64,000 bases of DNA from Sepiola atlantica (lineage: Eukaryota > Mollusca > Cephalopoda > Sepiida > Sepiolidae), in NCBI GenBank assembly GCA_963556195.1, contig OY744516.1, positions 37,060,278-37,124,277 of the forward strand. Reading direction: 5' to 3'. The position numbers and the translations under genes were made by a program. Below the pieces are notes generated by a model. That model saw nothing but the letters and a program-made list of their open reading frames with translations. It had not been told where the DNA came from and ran no database searches. This document shows, in pieces, positions 1 through 10,935 of this stretch (position 1 is the stretch's first letter; each line of letters begins with the position of its first letter).

Positions 1-620
1 GGTAAATTCGTTTATGGGGTAGTGACTTGAGAAATTATAGGACGGAGAGGAGAGTTAGGTTTATGGATTTTTACGGTACTATATAGGTAACCAGGTGTAT
101 AATCCCAAATTATTGTGAGGAGTTTAAGGTTATTGTTTACGGCATTATTGGCTGTAATAAGCGTGTTTACATGTGTTTTAAAGTGATCAATGTTTTTTTA
201 AAACTTTTTTAAATTTCGAATTATCGTCTAAAATTGTTTGTAATTTTGTGTAATAGTAAGCTTTGTTAAATACAACATATATGTTCGTTTCATTAGCTTT
301 TTTAATAATAATGTTTGGGTGGTTTTGGAGTCCATTTGCGTTTTTTGTTTTAACTATGAGTTAAGATTGTAGTGGATGTTTGTTTTTTATCACACCTGTT
401 TTTATCGCTTCGGCTTTGAGTAGATCTTTAATTCCGGGATGTGTTGTAATTTATTGTTCATTGTCTAGTTTGGCAATGTTTTAAAATAGTAGTTCGATTT
501 CGGCCTTTTTATTTTGGTGGTTCTATCGACCAAATAAATGTTAATTAAGTCCGAGGTTAAGGAATTCCTTTTGTTGTTCTGTGAGATTTTAATCAGATAA
601 GTTAATGTTGTTCTGTGTTT
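1..620 (-). mobile_element. Penelope-like element family A, N-terminal part and start of reverse transcriptase (cut by window edge)
   Basis: Read on the - strand across several frames, the stretch gives the N-terminal motif LTEQQKEFLNLGLN, then HPGIKDLLKAEA. Nearer the window edge it gives KLQTILDDNSKFKKVLKK and GYLYSTVKIHKPNSPLRPII. The latter is the GY.YG..K.HK...PLRPI motif that opens the RT of Penelope-like elements. Frames are broken by several indels and stops, so it is a fossil. The catalytic part would lie beyond position 1. The same family supplies the copies at 35-37 kb and 44.7-45.9 kb. Confidence 0.7.
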
Positions 621-624
621 TGTT

Positions 625-1180
625 TCTTTCAACAACTACAAGAAACCTCTTCAACCACCGATTGCCATGGTAAATAACACCCTACCTGAGAGTCCAACGT
701 TCAGACTCCTCGACCTAACATTCATAGGTAACATGGACTGGAACAAATACATAGAAGACATTGCCAAGGCTGCTGCAAAGAAAGTGGGCTGCCTCTAACG
801 TGCTAGAAAACTTCTCACACATGATAGTATCCTATATCTCTACAATGCATGGAGTATTGTTGTCACAAGGTCAAAAAAAAGTCGCTAATCTAATAGGCCC
901 CATCACTATCCACCAAGCTCCAGCCCCTGTCCCATCGCCACAATGTTGCATCCTTGTGCTTGTTTTACAAGTACTTCAATGGAATGTGCTTCGATGAACT
1001 TGCTGCTCTGGGGTCCCTCGATGTAAATACACTCGACCAACACGACAATCAGCTAAATACCATCCATTTACTGTAAGGGTCCCCAGATGTCGGAGAGCCT
1101 TCTATTCCAATAGCTTCTTTCCTCGGGCTGCGGCCTTTGGAACTCCCTCCCTGCTTCCTGTTTCATCGACTGTAAAATCT
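625..1180 (+). mobile_element. LINE fragment (CR1/Jockey-type family 1, 3' part), decayed
   Basis: Homologous to the 3' third of the LINE at 13440-17115 but in opposite orientation. It has NNTLPESPTFRLL-like and NMDWNKYIEDIAKAAAKK segments, then the LIGP...LSHR.NVASLCLFYKYFN region and FGTPSLLPVS near the end. Frameshifts are numerous. The piece is 5'-truncated, as is usual for LINE insertions. Confidence 0.7.
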
Positions 1181-1931
1181 ATATAATAATATGCTAAACA
1201 TTTTATGTTCGTACGTAACGTTATCACCTTTCACATACATTTAAAAACTTATCTAATAATACGCTGAGGCATGTCATGTTTGTACGTACGTTATCATCTT
1301 TCACACACTTTAATATGCATAAAATATAATAATAGTTAGGCTGCTTGTAGGGAAGGTCTATTATCAATCCAGGGTTTTGCAAACACCAACCTCGCTTCTC
1401 CTGATATATGAACTCATAATATAATGGGCACTTCTCTTCGTTTGTGTGGGGTTGCCTGTCTGTCTTTTTAAACAAAAATGTTAACTTCTTTTAGAAAAGT
1501 AAAATATTGCATGAATACTAAATAATAAATTCCCAACAAATAAAAAAGGACCCGATGACCGAAACTTGAAACCAAAATCTTGAGATTTAAATCTAAAAGT
1601 GTATTCTTATGTAAAATTAATCGATGAAGATAATGGGAGTATTCCCAAATCTCTAAGTGCACTCTTAAGGCGGCTATGGGGCAGATTTCGTCGGGAGGGG
1701 AGGGGGGTAGAAAAACGAAGAAAGCGGAAATAAAGAAAGATAGAGAGACTAATTGAGATAGGTAGAGAGATAGAAGTTTTAATATAAAGATGTTACACAC
1801 AATTTTAACCTCTCCTTTTTTTGTTTATTTCCTCGAGCAACGCCGAGTAGCCCAGCTAGTACTGCTTGCAGATTCTAGGCTGACTCTGTGAACCGGGTTC
1901 GCGCCTCCCAACCATCTGAAATTATTACTTT

Positions 1932-1977
1932 CCTGCACTGATGAGAGCAATAAGCTTGAAACGCTAGCGTCAGTAGG
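1932..1977 (+). ncRNA. Hammerhead ribozyme motif (copy 1)
   Basis: All conserved core boxes are present in order: CTGATGA (1938-1944), stem II GAGC/GCTT (1945-1948 with 1954-1957, loop AATAA), GAA plus A (1958-1961), short stem III ACGC/GCGT (1961-1964 with 1967-1970), cleavage triplet GTC ending at 1971. Stem I is CCTGC (1932-1936) with GTAGG (1973-1977), including one G.U pair, after a single A.A mismatch next to the core. The very short stem III is like minimal hammerheads in Penelope-like elements and metazoan retrozymes. Predicted cleavage follows C1971. Confidence 0.75.
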
Positions 1978-2281
1978 TATTAATAATTTAATATTTATTT
2001 ATGAATATTATATAAGCCCCTATAAGAAATTAAAGTTGAGCACTCTCAGGGATGTTAAAAATAGACTGTCAAAAAGCTCTAATGCAAAGTTCCGAATACG
2101 TTCGTAGAAAACTCTCGATTAGTCTTCTATCTGTTCCCGCTTCTAGGTAAATATAGCTCTTAATTTCCCTTTATTACGCGACAGTTTCTGATGGCCGAGT
2201 CGATATGGCGACTGCTTGCAAATTTTAGGCTGACTCTGTGAACGGGGTTCGCGCCTCCCGACCATCTGAAATTATTACTTT

Positions 2282-2327
2282 CCTGCACTGATGAGAGCAA
2301 TAAGCTTGAAACGCTAGCATCTGTAAG
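2282..2327 (+). ncRNA. Hammerhead ribozyme motif (copy 2, slightly decayed)
   Basis: Identical to copy 1 through CTGATGA (2288-2294), stem II and GAAA. Stem III reads ACGC/GCAT, giving one C.A mismatch, and the triplet is ATC instead of GTC. Stem I is CCTGC with GTAAG, one mismatch. The core boxes are intact, so weak activity is possible, but it looks less fit than copy 1. Confidence 0.6.
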
Positions 2328-2540
2328 TATATATATAGAATAAATATGAAACTAAAAGTAAACTTTTAGTAGAAAGAACCTATAGTGAAATGGTAAAAGC
2401 TCAATATACGAGATAGAGCAATTATAAAGATAGATAGACGAAGAGTGATAAACATGCACGAATGTCCAAATTTATATAAAACTGCGATTGTTCAATGCAA
2501 GGTATATTCTGTAATAAAATTATGTTTATTATTCTTTACT

Positions 2541-2582
2541 TAAGCCAAGGCTTTTCAAAGATCGAGATCTTATCATCAGAGG

Positions 2583-2585
<3 letters not shown>
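2541..2585 (-). ncRNA. Hammerhead-like motif abutting an (AT)n array
   Basis: On the - strand: CTGATGA (2579-2573), stem II AAGAT/ATCTT, GAAA (2556-2553), stem III AAGC/GCTT closed by a CTTG tetraloop, and H17 = A at 2541. The core is complete. Stem I pairs poorly because its 5' strand runs into the (AT)n tract. It may be a degenerate terminus of a Penelope-like or related element. Confidence 0.45.

Positions 2586-2666
<81 letters not shown>
2585..2666. repeat. (AT)n microsatellite
   Basis: Uninterrupted AT dinucleotide run of about 40 units, directly beside the hammerhead-like motif at 2541-2585. Predicted IY-repeat proteins here are artefacts. Confidence 0.98.
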
Positions 2667-2673
<7 letters not shown>

Positions 2674-3079
2674 TAGATACTGTATATTACATATTTCAAC
2701 AATGTACCGCGGTTTCATCCAAAAGGGCAGATTTAGACATCTTTAGTAATTTAGTAAATCTCTGTGCCCAGTGGAATCATCGGCAAGCTGAAACGATTGT
2801 AGTCACGGCCCGATAGGGAATGGCATCAACAATGACAGAAAATGGTGTATCTCTAAGGGGGTCCCCGAAAAAATCCGGTGTGGGATAGTGATTAACTACG
2901 ACTTGATTTCGTTTCTTTTCATATACAACCTGACACACACACACACGGCTCTCTCGTCGTACATGAGCACATTGTCGCATAATGAAAAGCTGTCAACAAA
3001 TTATAGGCCTTTATCAGCCATTTTAGCTTTTGTACTGATGACGAATTCATTGTTGGAGGCTTCCTTTTTAATTTCATGA

Positions 3080-3744
3080 AGAGTCATCGGGAGCTCTCTT
3101 ACTGCATTGTACAATATAGCTTTTATATCCCCTTCCGCTTGCAGGGAAGCGACCACGGTGTCTTCTAGTGGCTCTCTCTGTCTAGACTGGTGTCAAGACA
3201 ATCCATCCGCGTGATAGATCTTTTTTAATGGTAAAAACTCCATTTTGAAATTATAGTTCAATAAAATGGTTCCCTATCTCTGTGATCTATTCGCCATATA
3301 CACCGGCAGGCATTTTTTTTTTAACCGAAAAAGGTGATTAGCGGTTTATGGCCAGTATGTAATGTAAACAATCTACCGCGTAAATAGCGGTGGAACTTAG
3401 TTACAGTAAAAATCATTCCTAACGCCTCCTTCTCAATTTGGGAGTACTGCTTCTCCGCCGGAAGCAGTGTTCTTGACGCATGCACGATGGGCTTATGCGT
3501 TCCAGTCGACATTACATGAAGAATGCATGCTCCTAATCCATATGAACTAGTATCGCTTGCCACTATTATGTCTAAGTCTGGGTTGTAATGCGTAAAGAAT
3601 AAATCCGATGTCAGTATTTCAAAAGTTTTGTCGAATGCCACCTGGCATTCGGGCGTCCACTTCCAGACTTATCCTTTTTCAATAGTTCATTCAGTGGAGC
3701 GCGTGGATTATGCATCTCTGGGATAAAAGCCTGGTAGTAATTTG
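3080..3744 (-). pseudogene. gypsy RNase H and connector remnant
   Basis: The open stretch 3641-3321 encodes CQVAFDKTFEILTS-like start, then VASDTSSYGLGACI (first catalytic Asp region), YSQIEKEALGMIF and KFHRYLRGRLFTLHTGHKPL, the classic gypsy RNase H. Beyond it, other frames give VYMANRSQR, HADGLS and REPLEDTVVASLQAEGDIKA, the usual linker to integrase. Integrase itself is not seen. Confidence 0.8.
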
Positions 3745-4490
3745 CCAATCCCCAAAAGCTCTGTAGTGCTGTGACGTTTTCTTACTCCAGTATCCCGTTC
3801 TGGGTCCGGCCCTCTGCCGCCCTTGTCTATTACATGACTCAGATATTTGATTTTTTTCTTTAAAAGATCACTTTTTCCTCTTTAACTTTAACCCCACACT
3901 TGGTTGACATCTTTCCGGTGTTGTTCTATTCTCTACTGTTGATTAGAATGTCGTCAAGGTAGGCAATAGCCAAATCAAGTTCGCCCAACATGGTATCCAT
4001 CACTTGCTGAAAAATTGCGAGAGCAACTTTGACCGCGAAAGCTTGCCTTTCGCACTTGTATAAACCGCGATGCATATTTATAGACAACAGCTTAAAACTC
4101 TCTTATTCCACGGGTATTTGGAGATACGCTTTACTCAGATATATTTTCGAGAAAAAAACCTTCTTCCGGGCTATGCAGGTGGTAATGATATTTTTTTAGT
4201 GCTGCATTTAATCCTGTTGAAAAATCTGCACGCACGCGAATCTCTTTTGATTTCTTTTGCACATAAACCGTGGGTGCTGCCCACTGACTGTATTCCACTT
4301 TGGATAAGATACCGGTCGTCACTAGTCGGTCCAATTCCTCATTTATTTTGTCTACCGAGGCAAAAGGCACATTCCTTTTTTTCTTAAATACGGGCTGAAT
4401 GTTTTCGTTCAGTTGAAATGTGGATGCCATCTTTGTGTATCGACCAAGGCCACCAGAAAAAACTTCGGGAAAAGATTCTTTCAAATCCAG
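3745..4490 (-). pseudogene. gypsy reverse transcriptase remnant
   Basis: Starts with MKESFPEVFSGGLGRYTKM and the palm entry (NVPFASVDKINEELDRL, GILSKVEYSQWAAPTVYVQK). It then contains the catalytic motif AIAYLDDILI; the YLDD box is at 3961-3950. The product would copy element RNA into DNA. Frames change at about 4131 and 3900 and stops are present near 3790-3850. Confidence 0.85.
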
Positions 4491-4557
4491 TTATAGTTTT
4501 TCTGATTCGGTTGTCCGATTATCTACTTTTTTGGCAAAATGTATTTATTGGTAACTC

Positions 4558-4860
4558 TTATAAATTCAAAGTTTGCATCCAATCAGTGCTAGAAAGGTTA
4601 TTAGTGTCTTTTAACACGATAATTTTTAGCTTTTCAGTATTTCCTATTAGGTTCACATTAGTAATTATCTCACCCTCAAATTTACTTCTTTCACCAATCA
4701 CTGTACTGGCTATCCTGTTAGTTTGTAACAAGGTGGGTCTATTCAATCTCTTCCACGTATGTAGATATATTATTGACACGTCCGAGCCCGAATTCAATTG
4801 TAGTTTAATATTTTTATCCAGGATTTTAACGTGCACATATTTCCTAATATTCCTGATCAT
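4558..4860 (-). pseudogene. gypsy aspartic protease remnant, catalytic Asp replaced
   Basis: The 100-residue open stretch contains VHVKILDKNIKLQLNSGSDV and ends FGTDWMQ-like SSTDWMQTLNL, the retropepsin domain that releases gag and pol proteins. The catalytic D-S-G triad reads N-S-G: the codon at 4794-4792 is Asn. An active copy would have Asp there, so this protease is predicted to be dead. Confidence 0.75.
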
Positions 4861-4999
4861 TTATGCTTGTGGTTTGTGCCCACGTTTTATTTCCTTTATT
4901 CATTCTACAGTACGAATTTTTATGTCCGACCCTGTTACAGGTCAGGCAGGTCTGAAAACGAAATGGGTATTCTGCTACCCAATGTAGGCTTCCGCACCG

Positions 5000-5903
5000 A
5001 TAACAAGGGCTCAGCGGAAAATTATTTTTATTGTTTTTGAGGCGTGAAAATCCCGTTTTCTGCTTTGAATAGTTTTTGCAGGAGAGTTAAATTTTGATTC
5101 TTTTTACGTACTTTTCGTATGTGTGTAATGCCCGACTCTTCGATGTCCTTCAAATCCTGCTTAATATAATTAAATCGTTGTCAGTCCTCAGTTAATTTCT
5201 GCAGTTCGGTTAATTTTCTAATTTATTCAGAACTCTACGCCTTATTTCAGCATCTTTTACTGATACCAATCCTTGAACAAAAATTAAACATTTAAAGTTA
5301 TCAGCACTAAGTTCGGATAATTTAAAGTCGTCGCAGTGCTTATTTACTACTGATGCGAACGTTGTCTTTTTCTACCAGGTTTAAACACTTCCAGCGTTTG
5401 TGAAATAACGAAGTCTTTGGGATGAACAGCTCTGTTAGAAGTTTGACGACTTCCGTAAAACTCAAATCGCTAGTCTGTCGAGGCAAAATGAAATCCACAA
5501 ACTTAATATGTTCGGTGGTGCCTTATCTCCTAAGTAACAGGCGAACCTTTTTAGAGCCTGCCCAGTTTTCGCAATCAATTTTATATAAGTATTCATATCT
5601 TCTAAAATACGAAGCAAAAGTCTCTGAATACGTGAAGTTATTGATCGCACTCCACATGGCATTCTGCGAAAAAGAATTATCGTTTTTGTTACTTTGGCCT
5701 CTAAGCAATATTGTTTACATTAACATCTGAATCTTTTCATCAGATTCTTTCTTTTGCTCTATAACCTTTTCATTTTGTTCTAGAAGTTTTTAAAATCTTT
5801 CTTCAGTTTTCTGTAGTCTCTTGTCTGCCTCTTTATTATGTTAGAGTTGCTGTTGCATTTGAAATTATACTAATTCCTCTACCGTCGCTTTAAATTCTTC
5901 CAT
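5000..5903 (-). pseudogene. gypsy gag remnant with zinc knuckle
   Basis: A likely start Met lies at 5903-5901 (MEEFKATVEELVQFQMQQQL), followed by a Gln/Lys-rich coiled-coil-like stretch. A capsid-like region WSAINNFTYSETFASYFRRY follows, then near the C-terminus a CCHC knuckle CLTCNRVGHKNSYC (C-x2-C-x4-H-x4-C) preceded by a damaged one (CYRCGSLHWVAEY, last Cys lost). Gag binds and packages element RNA. Several in-frame stops mark it as inactive. Confidence 0.7.
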
Positions 5904-6589
5904 ATTTTAAAGTGTGCCCTTTTTGTTAGAAAGTAAATGTTTCCTTTCGAGTACGGCTTGTTAAAAATGTATTTTTCTTAAGATTATGCTTGCTAGACGT
6001 AATCTTAGTTGTAAAAGAGTATAAAACCTTTTGTTATTCGATAAAAAATCGCCTTTTTAAATATGTTTTTACGCGTGTTGTGTAGCTGTAGAATTTGCGG
6101 TCGGCACTTTAGTCAGAGAACAAATTAAAATACGGTTTCAATTGTTTTTCCTTGCGGCAGAAGTAACTTTCTCTTTTGGAGAGAGAAAAAAAATCATGTA
6201 TTCCCTTATTGTTAAATATTACAACAGTGTCGGAATAGCAATTAAAACAAAAATCACTGACCTTTCTTCATTTAAGAAAATAATAAGTTGGTCTTACGTG
6301 GTTTCTCTTCTTTTTTTTCTTCCACCGGTAAGCCAGTTGTTTGAATTAGGACGTTGTCTCCTGAATTTATAGTCGATTTCTCCAAGTTATTTTTTACTTT
6401 AAGGTTTTCCATAATTAATTTAGTCGCACGTTGTGACGTCTATTTTAAAAAGTTCTCCCAAATCTTTTACTGTAACCACGCTGTCAGTCTATTTTAGTGG
6501 TGTAATTTTGAAATTTGATATCCCACGTTCGCGGTCGTTGTGGGGTCCTTTTTGAAGGTTTTCAATAAATATCCTTAATGTTTTGTTCC

Positions 6590-6801
6590 CCGTGTAAATC
6601 GAATATTTCGTAGCCAGTTTTTTTGTGAGATCCTTTTTAAGGGTTTTCGAATTGTTGTAGGATCTCGTGTAGATTCGAATATCTGGTTGTAAATCGAATA
6701 TTTCGTAGCCAGTTTTTTTGTGAGGTCCTTTTTAAGGGTTTTCGAATTGTTGTAGGATCTCGTGTAGATTCGAATATCTGGTTGTTGTTTTGTTGCTGTT
6801 T

Positions 6802-6839
<38 letters not shown>

Positions 6840-6840
6840 G
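6590..6840 (-). repeat. Tandem duplication and (CAA)n in gypsy leader
   Basis: Two adjacent ~94-bp copies (about 6597-6690 and 6691-6785) share AATATTTCGTAGCCAG and GGATCTCGTGTAGATTCG. They are followed by a (TTG)n tract at 6805-6840 (CAA repeats on the element strand). This lies between the LTR and gag. Confidence 0.8.
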
Positions 6841-6875
6841 GGTCTCGTGTAAGCTCGAATATCTCGTTGCCACCT

Positions 6876-7221
6876 TGTTATGGCCCTGTTTATGGGCCTG
6901 AATGAGAACACGGACACGGGGTTTAGGTAAAACAAATATATTGGAGAAAAGTATATACAATAGAAGAACAAGAGAAGTAGTACGTCAGTACTGACTGCCA
7001 GTGTAGACTGGGGTTGAACTAAAACGCTGAGAAGACTATGATTCCCGAACCTATTTAGAATGGACGAGTCCAAAATGTTCGTTAAAGGTACGGCATCATA
7101 ACAACCTTCCAATTCAGTTAGAGTAAGCAAGAAAACTAATGTACTAAACATATCGAAAATCACTATTACATATACACCCTTACATCGACCGTGTTTCAAG
7201 TAACTTACACATATTTTAACA
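6876..7221 (-). repeat. gypsy 5' LTR with TGTTA...TAACA ends
   Basis: On the - strand this 346-bp segment begins TGTTAAAATATG and ends CATAACA, giving 5-bp inverted TG..CA termini. It is followed at once by AGGTGGCAACGAGATATTCG, a plausible tRNA primer-binding site (6875-6856). It lies upstream of gag in the right orientation. No second LTR was found, so the boundaries rest on the termini and position. Confidence 0.6.
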
Positions 7222-8770
7222 ACTAACATTATTTCTTATTATTTATCATATACGACTAACTATCCTATTTGCATATTCCATAGAGAAGGTAGCACGCTAA
7301 TTTCTCTCTTTGAATTAATAACATTTACTCTCCTCAAACACCGTTTACCATTTTTTTCACGAGGAAATGCGATCAAGTTGCACCGTTTCAGAATTTGTAA
7401 AGCATCCAATCACAGCAAAGCTTACATAAACATTATGCATCAAATCGTTCGCCAAAACACAACGTCACATTTTAAACAAATATAAACCTTTGTGAAACCA
7501 GATAAGTATTCTTTTTCTTTTCGCATTATACTTAAATTGATAAATTAAGCATCAACTTATTTACATTATTTCTCATTCTTATATATAATCACACAAGTAA
7601 AAACCTAGTTTTGTTCTGTTTTATTCCTTTTCCGGGGATTGCTAACAACAACGAACATTACTAAACTTGCCTTTGAGCAAAAACAGCGAAATACGCGAGA
7701 TATTCCTATGGTCCCTCTACTAAAATTGAACCAAACTTATTTTTTGTTTACATAAAATATAAATATAAATGAAGATGTAAAAATGGTAATTTTATTAAAT
7801 CGACCCCGTCTATAGCCATATGGTTTTTGGATGGTATTATGCGTTTTTCGAGTAACACCTAATGAAATCAAACCTACCCTCCAAAATGAGATTCTACTTT
7901 TTTAGGCGCTTACATGTAGATAGTAAACACTCTGATAAAATTTTCGGAAAGGGAAAAATGAAATTTTTACGGGTGTTTGCACGTAATCGCCAAAAAAGAA
8001 GTAGAATCTATGGGGAGTGACTGAGGGTGTTAATCTACAAATTTACCGGTTTTCGAGTGCCCTGATAACGATTTTGGCATTGCAAACAACTCTATTATAC
8101 CTACCACCACCTCAAACCCTAAGTCCGAGTCCCCCCCACCCCAAAAAATCCTTTAGCTTGAATCTAACTTTAACTATTATTATGGTTCCTTTAGGCTCTT
8201 AAACCAAAGAAAAACATTATTTTTCGAACGCACCCCGATTGTACCAAAGAGCTAAATATTCCTTTTTTAAATAATAGTATTTAACAATTTTTACGTGATT
8301 TACATTTTTTTAAAAATCATATTGAAAATAATTTAATTGCAAAATAAAAGTGCTTCTACAGAATTTGAACCGGACTTAACTACGTCAACCGTGACATAAC
8401 TGACTTTTGCCGATATATAACTTTGGTTACACTTCCGGTGACGGTTGACTTTTGACAAAATAAAACTTAGGTTAGGGTTCAAGTGACATTGGATCTAAAG
8501 TGACATTTGATCAAAGCGCTTCTACAGAAGCGGTTAGGGCAATACAAAAAACAATTCGGTTCAAATTAGTTCGAAGTAGAAACACATAACTTACAGCAAG
8601 TTGCATCATACATGTGAAACGCCGAAGTAAAATCTCGACCACACAAATATAGTAGACATCTTTAGACAATTGGGGCAATTTCCACTATTAAATGCCGACA
8701 TTTCGTGTAAACATTAAAATATCCTATGTGACCTATTTGCGTTCGGTCGGTTGTTTAATTCATTCTTTTA
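7222..8770. other. AT-rich interval, no gene recognised
   Basis: No coding exon was recognised. A 12-bp direct repeat GCTTCTACAGAA (about 8352 and 8518) brackets a ~155-bp block with GTGACATTxGATC motifs, which could be a small insertion with target duplication. The rest is unclassified. Confidence 0.5.
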
Positions 8771-8808
8771 TATTCCTCCCTGGCAACGCCGGACAACGAG
8801 TCCTGCAA

Positions 8809-8810
<2 letters not shown>

Positions 8811-8877
<67 letters not shown>
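8811..8877. repeat. (AT)n microsatellite
   Basis: About 33 AT units between GGCAACGCCGGACAACGAG and TAATGGAGTTTATGCATCTG, followed by (CTGT)n at about 8893-8916. Confidence 0.97.
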
Positions 8878-8879
<2 letters not shown>

Positions 8880-10429
8880 GGAGTTTATGCATCTGTCTGT
8901 CTGTCTGTCTGTCTGAAGCCGAAACTCCATCAGAGTAGCATAGTCATTTACTAAGTCCGCCAGCTTCGTTATATACTGCTAGAAAACCCACCGGAAACAT
9001 TATGCGGGTTTCTCAATTTACATAATCAATTGATTATCAACTTCTAATAAATTACTCTTCGCAGATATAAACTCATGATTGTTCTTCTTCAGATTTCCAT
9101 ATATATATACGCTATTTTGCACGCTAATAATCTTACTTATAAATTATAATTTAGACAGACAGATACATAAACTCCATTATCAATCGATTTCTTTTATTTA
9201 CATATATACATACATGTACTGCGTTACGCTAGCTGTTTAATCAGTGGTTTCCTCCCTCCCTCCGGTAATTAAATATGGCGATCTGATTAAACACCCAGCG
9301 TCAATAGGGCGCGTTAAATAAAATGTAAACAACAATGCTGGCATCCACTGTGCTTATTTTTTCATTTTTAAAACCGTGCTAAGTTTGTTTATTTTCTTAA
9401 AACACAAATTCACTGAATCAAATTGTTTGATTAAATAATAATTGATTTAAAAATTACTCTTAAAAAACACGCGCACACACACACACACACACACACATTA
9501 TAACAAAATTAGTTTTCCACTTTAGGACCCGCGCTAACTTTTATCCCGTCGTTACGGATAGGGTCAGTATTTTGTTTTTTAAATTGTTGATTTTAATTTA
9601 AGCACACTTTCTTTCCGCTTTGAAAAACATAAAATATTACTTATTATATTCTGACATGTATTTGTCACAAAACTATTGGGTGTAAATAAATGCGAGCAGA
9701 CGATACTTTGGAGGGCACCTATTACTGGGCAAGTAAATAACTGTTTTTAGAATCGTATTCGCTGTATTTTTTTTATTGTTACTTTTATTTTCGGTACACT
9801 TTTATTTCTTCCCTTTGAAAAACTAAAACTATTAATATTTATTATTTCGTAAAAACTTACGATTTGTGGAAAGAAATGCGAGCAGACGATAACTTTGGAT
9901 TCTGAAAAAAAATGACTGCGGTAGCAAAACGTTTTTCAATCGTTAAGAATTAAATTATTTTTCCCAACTGTGAATTTTCTAAACTAAAAATATTTCTATT
10001 TATGGGGAAGATTAATACAAACATCGGGGTAGGGTTGAAATTTTTCTTTATTTATTTTCAACTAAAAATATTCTTGGTCATAAACAAAGAATATCAACGT
10101 CTAACCACCAGAGAAATATGACTGACGCTCCATCGGTTTACACGTCAGCGTTCATTACTGACGCGCCAGCCTAGCAAAAATATGCGACCGGAGGGAGCAT
10201 ATATTTGCTAGTATTAATAATGGAGTTTATGTATCTGTCTGTCTGTCTGAAGCCAAAACTATATTATTTAAGACTATTGTACTTATGAAATAGTATAGTA
10301 TATATTATTTCAGACTAATGGTTCTTTGATATTACGTAGGCGCCTCCAATAGCATATTTAAAAATGGGTATAAAAACTGGTTCTTTGATATGACCAAGGG
10401 GCCTCCAATATTTTTTCTAGGGGGAAGGG

Positions 10430-10935
10430 GGGCGTGAAATTTTTTATTTCTTTTAACTAAAAATATTTCTTTGGGTGGAGGAGGGGAAAAATTGGGGGTT
10501 AGGTGAATTTTTTTAACTAAAAATAATTCTTTGGGTGGGGTAGGGTTAAAAAAAATTGTGGGAGATGGGTTGGAGGGAGGGACGGTTGAAGGGACTGGGA
10601 ATTTTTTTTAACTAAAAGTATTTATTTGGGTTGGGCCTGGTAAAAAAAATTTTTTAGGGTGGCGGAATTTTTTTTTAACTAAAAATATTTCTTTGAGTGT
10701 GGGAGTGTAAAAAAATTGGGGGGGCAGAATTTATTTGGGGGGGGGGGTCGGAAATATTTTGGGAGGAGGTCGAAATTTTTTTCTTTTTCTTAAACTAAAT
10801 ATATTTCTTTGGGTTGGGGAGAGTAAAAAAAAAATTTTCGGAGGGGGTTCGAAAAAAAAAATTTTTTAACTAAAAATATTTCTATGGGTGGGGAAGGGTA
10901 AAAAAAATAGGCGGGGGGTGGGGGTAAAAAAGATT
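10430..10935. repeat. G-rich degenerate minisatellite
   Basis: About seven to eight imperfect units alternate TAACTAAAAATATTTCTTTG with GGGTGGGGAGGG-like G runs and A runs. The + strand holds many GGG tracts and could form G-quadruplexes. No coding potential. Confidence 0.75.

Larger units (their letters stand above)
1842..2333 (+). mobile_element. Retrozyme/SINE-like tandem: tRNA-like head plus hammerhead ribozyme, two direct copies 350 bp apart
   Basis: Two ~140-bp direct repeats (1842-1985 and 2194-2333) differ at 5 of 110 positions between 1861-1970 and 2211-2320. Each has a tRNA-like head (GCCGAGT...; box-B-like GGGTTCGCGCCTCCC; in copy 2 GATGG pairs with CCATC at the ends). Each then has a hammerhead core, and copy 1 a tail GTAGGTATTAATAATTTAAT. 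The spacing of the two predicted cleavage sites (after 1971 and 2321) is exactly 350 bp. Small non-autonomous retroelements with repeated hammerheads are known as retrozymes, and the schistosome Sm-alpha repeat combines a Pol III head with a hammerhead. Assignment to either is inference. Confidence 0.65.
2900..7221 (-). mobile_element. Ty3/gypsy LTR retrotransposon remnant (5' LTR, gag, protease, RT, RNase H)
   Basis: Reading leftwards from a 5' LTR (7221-6876) and a long leader, the - strand shows gag with zinc knuckle, an aspartic protease, reverse transcriptase, RNase H and a short post-RNase H connector. Many stops and frameshifts interrupt the frames. Integrase and the 3' LTR were not recognised to the left of about 2900, where unrelated AT-rich sequence and a microsatellite begin. 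The order protease-RT-RNase H before any integrase fits Ty3/gypsy. Confidence 0.8.

Noticed and set aside
3030..3060. CTGATGACGAATTC as a hammerhead core
   Set aside because: No following GAAA box or stem II; it lies in the gypsy connector.
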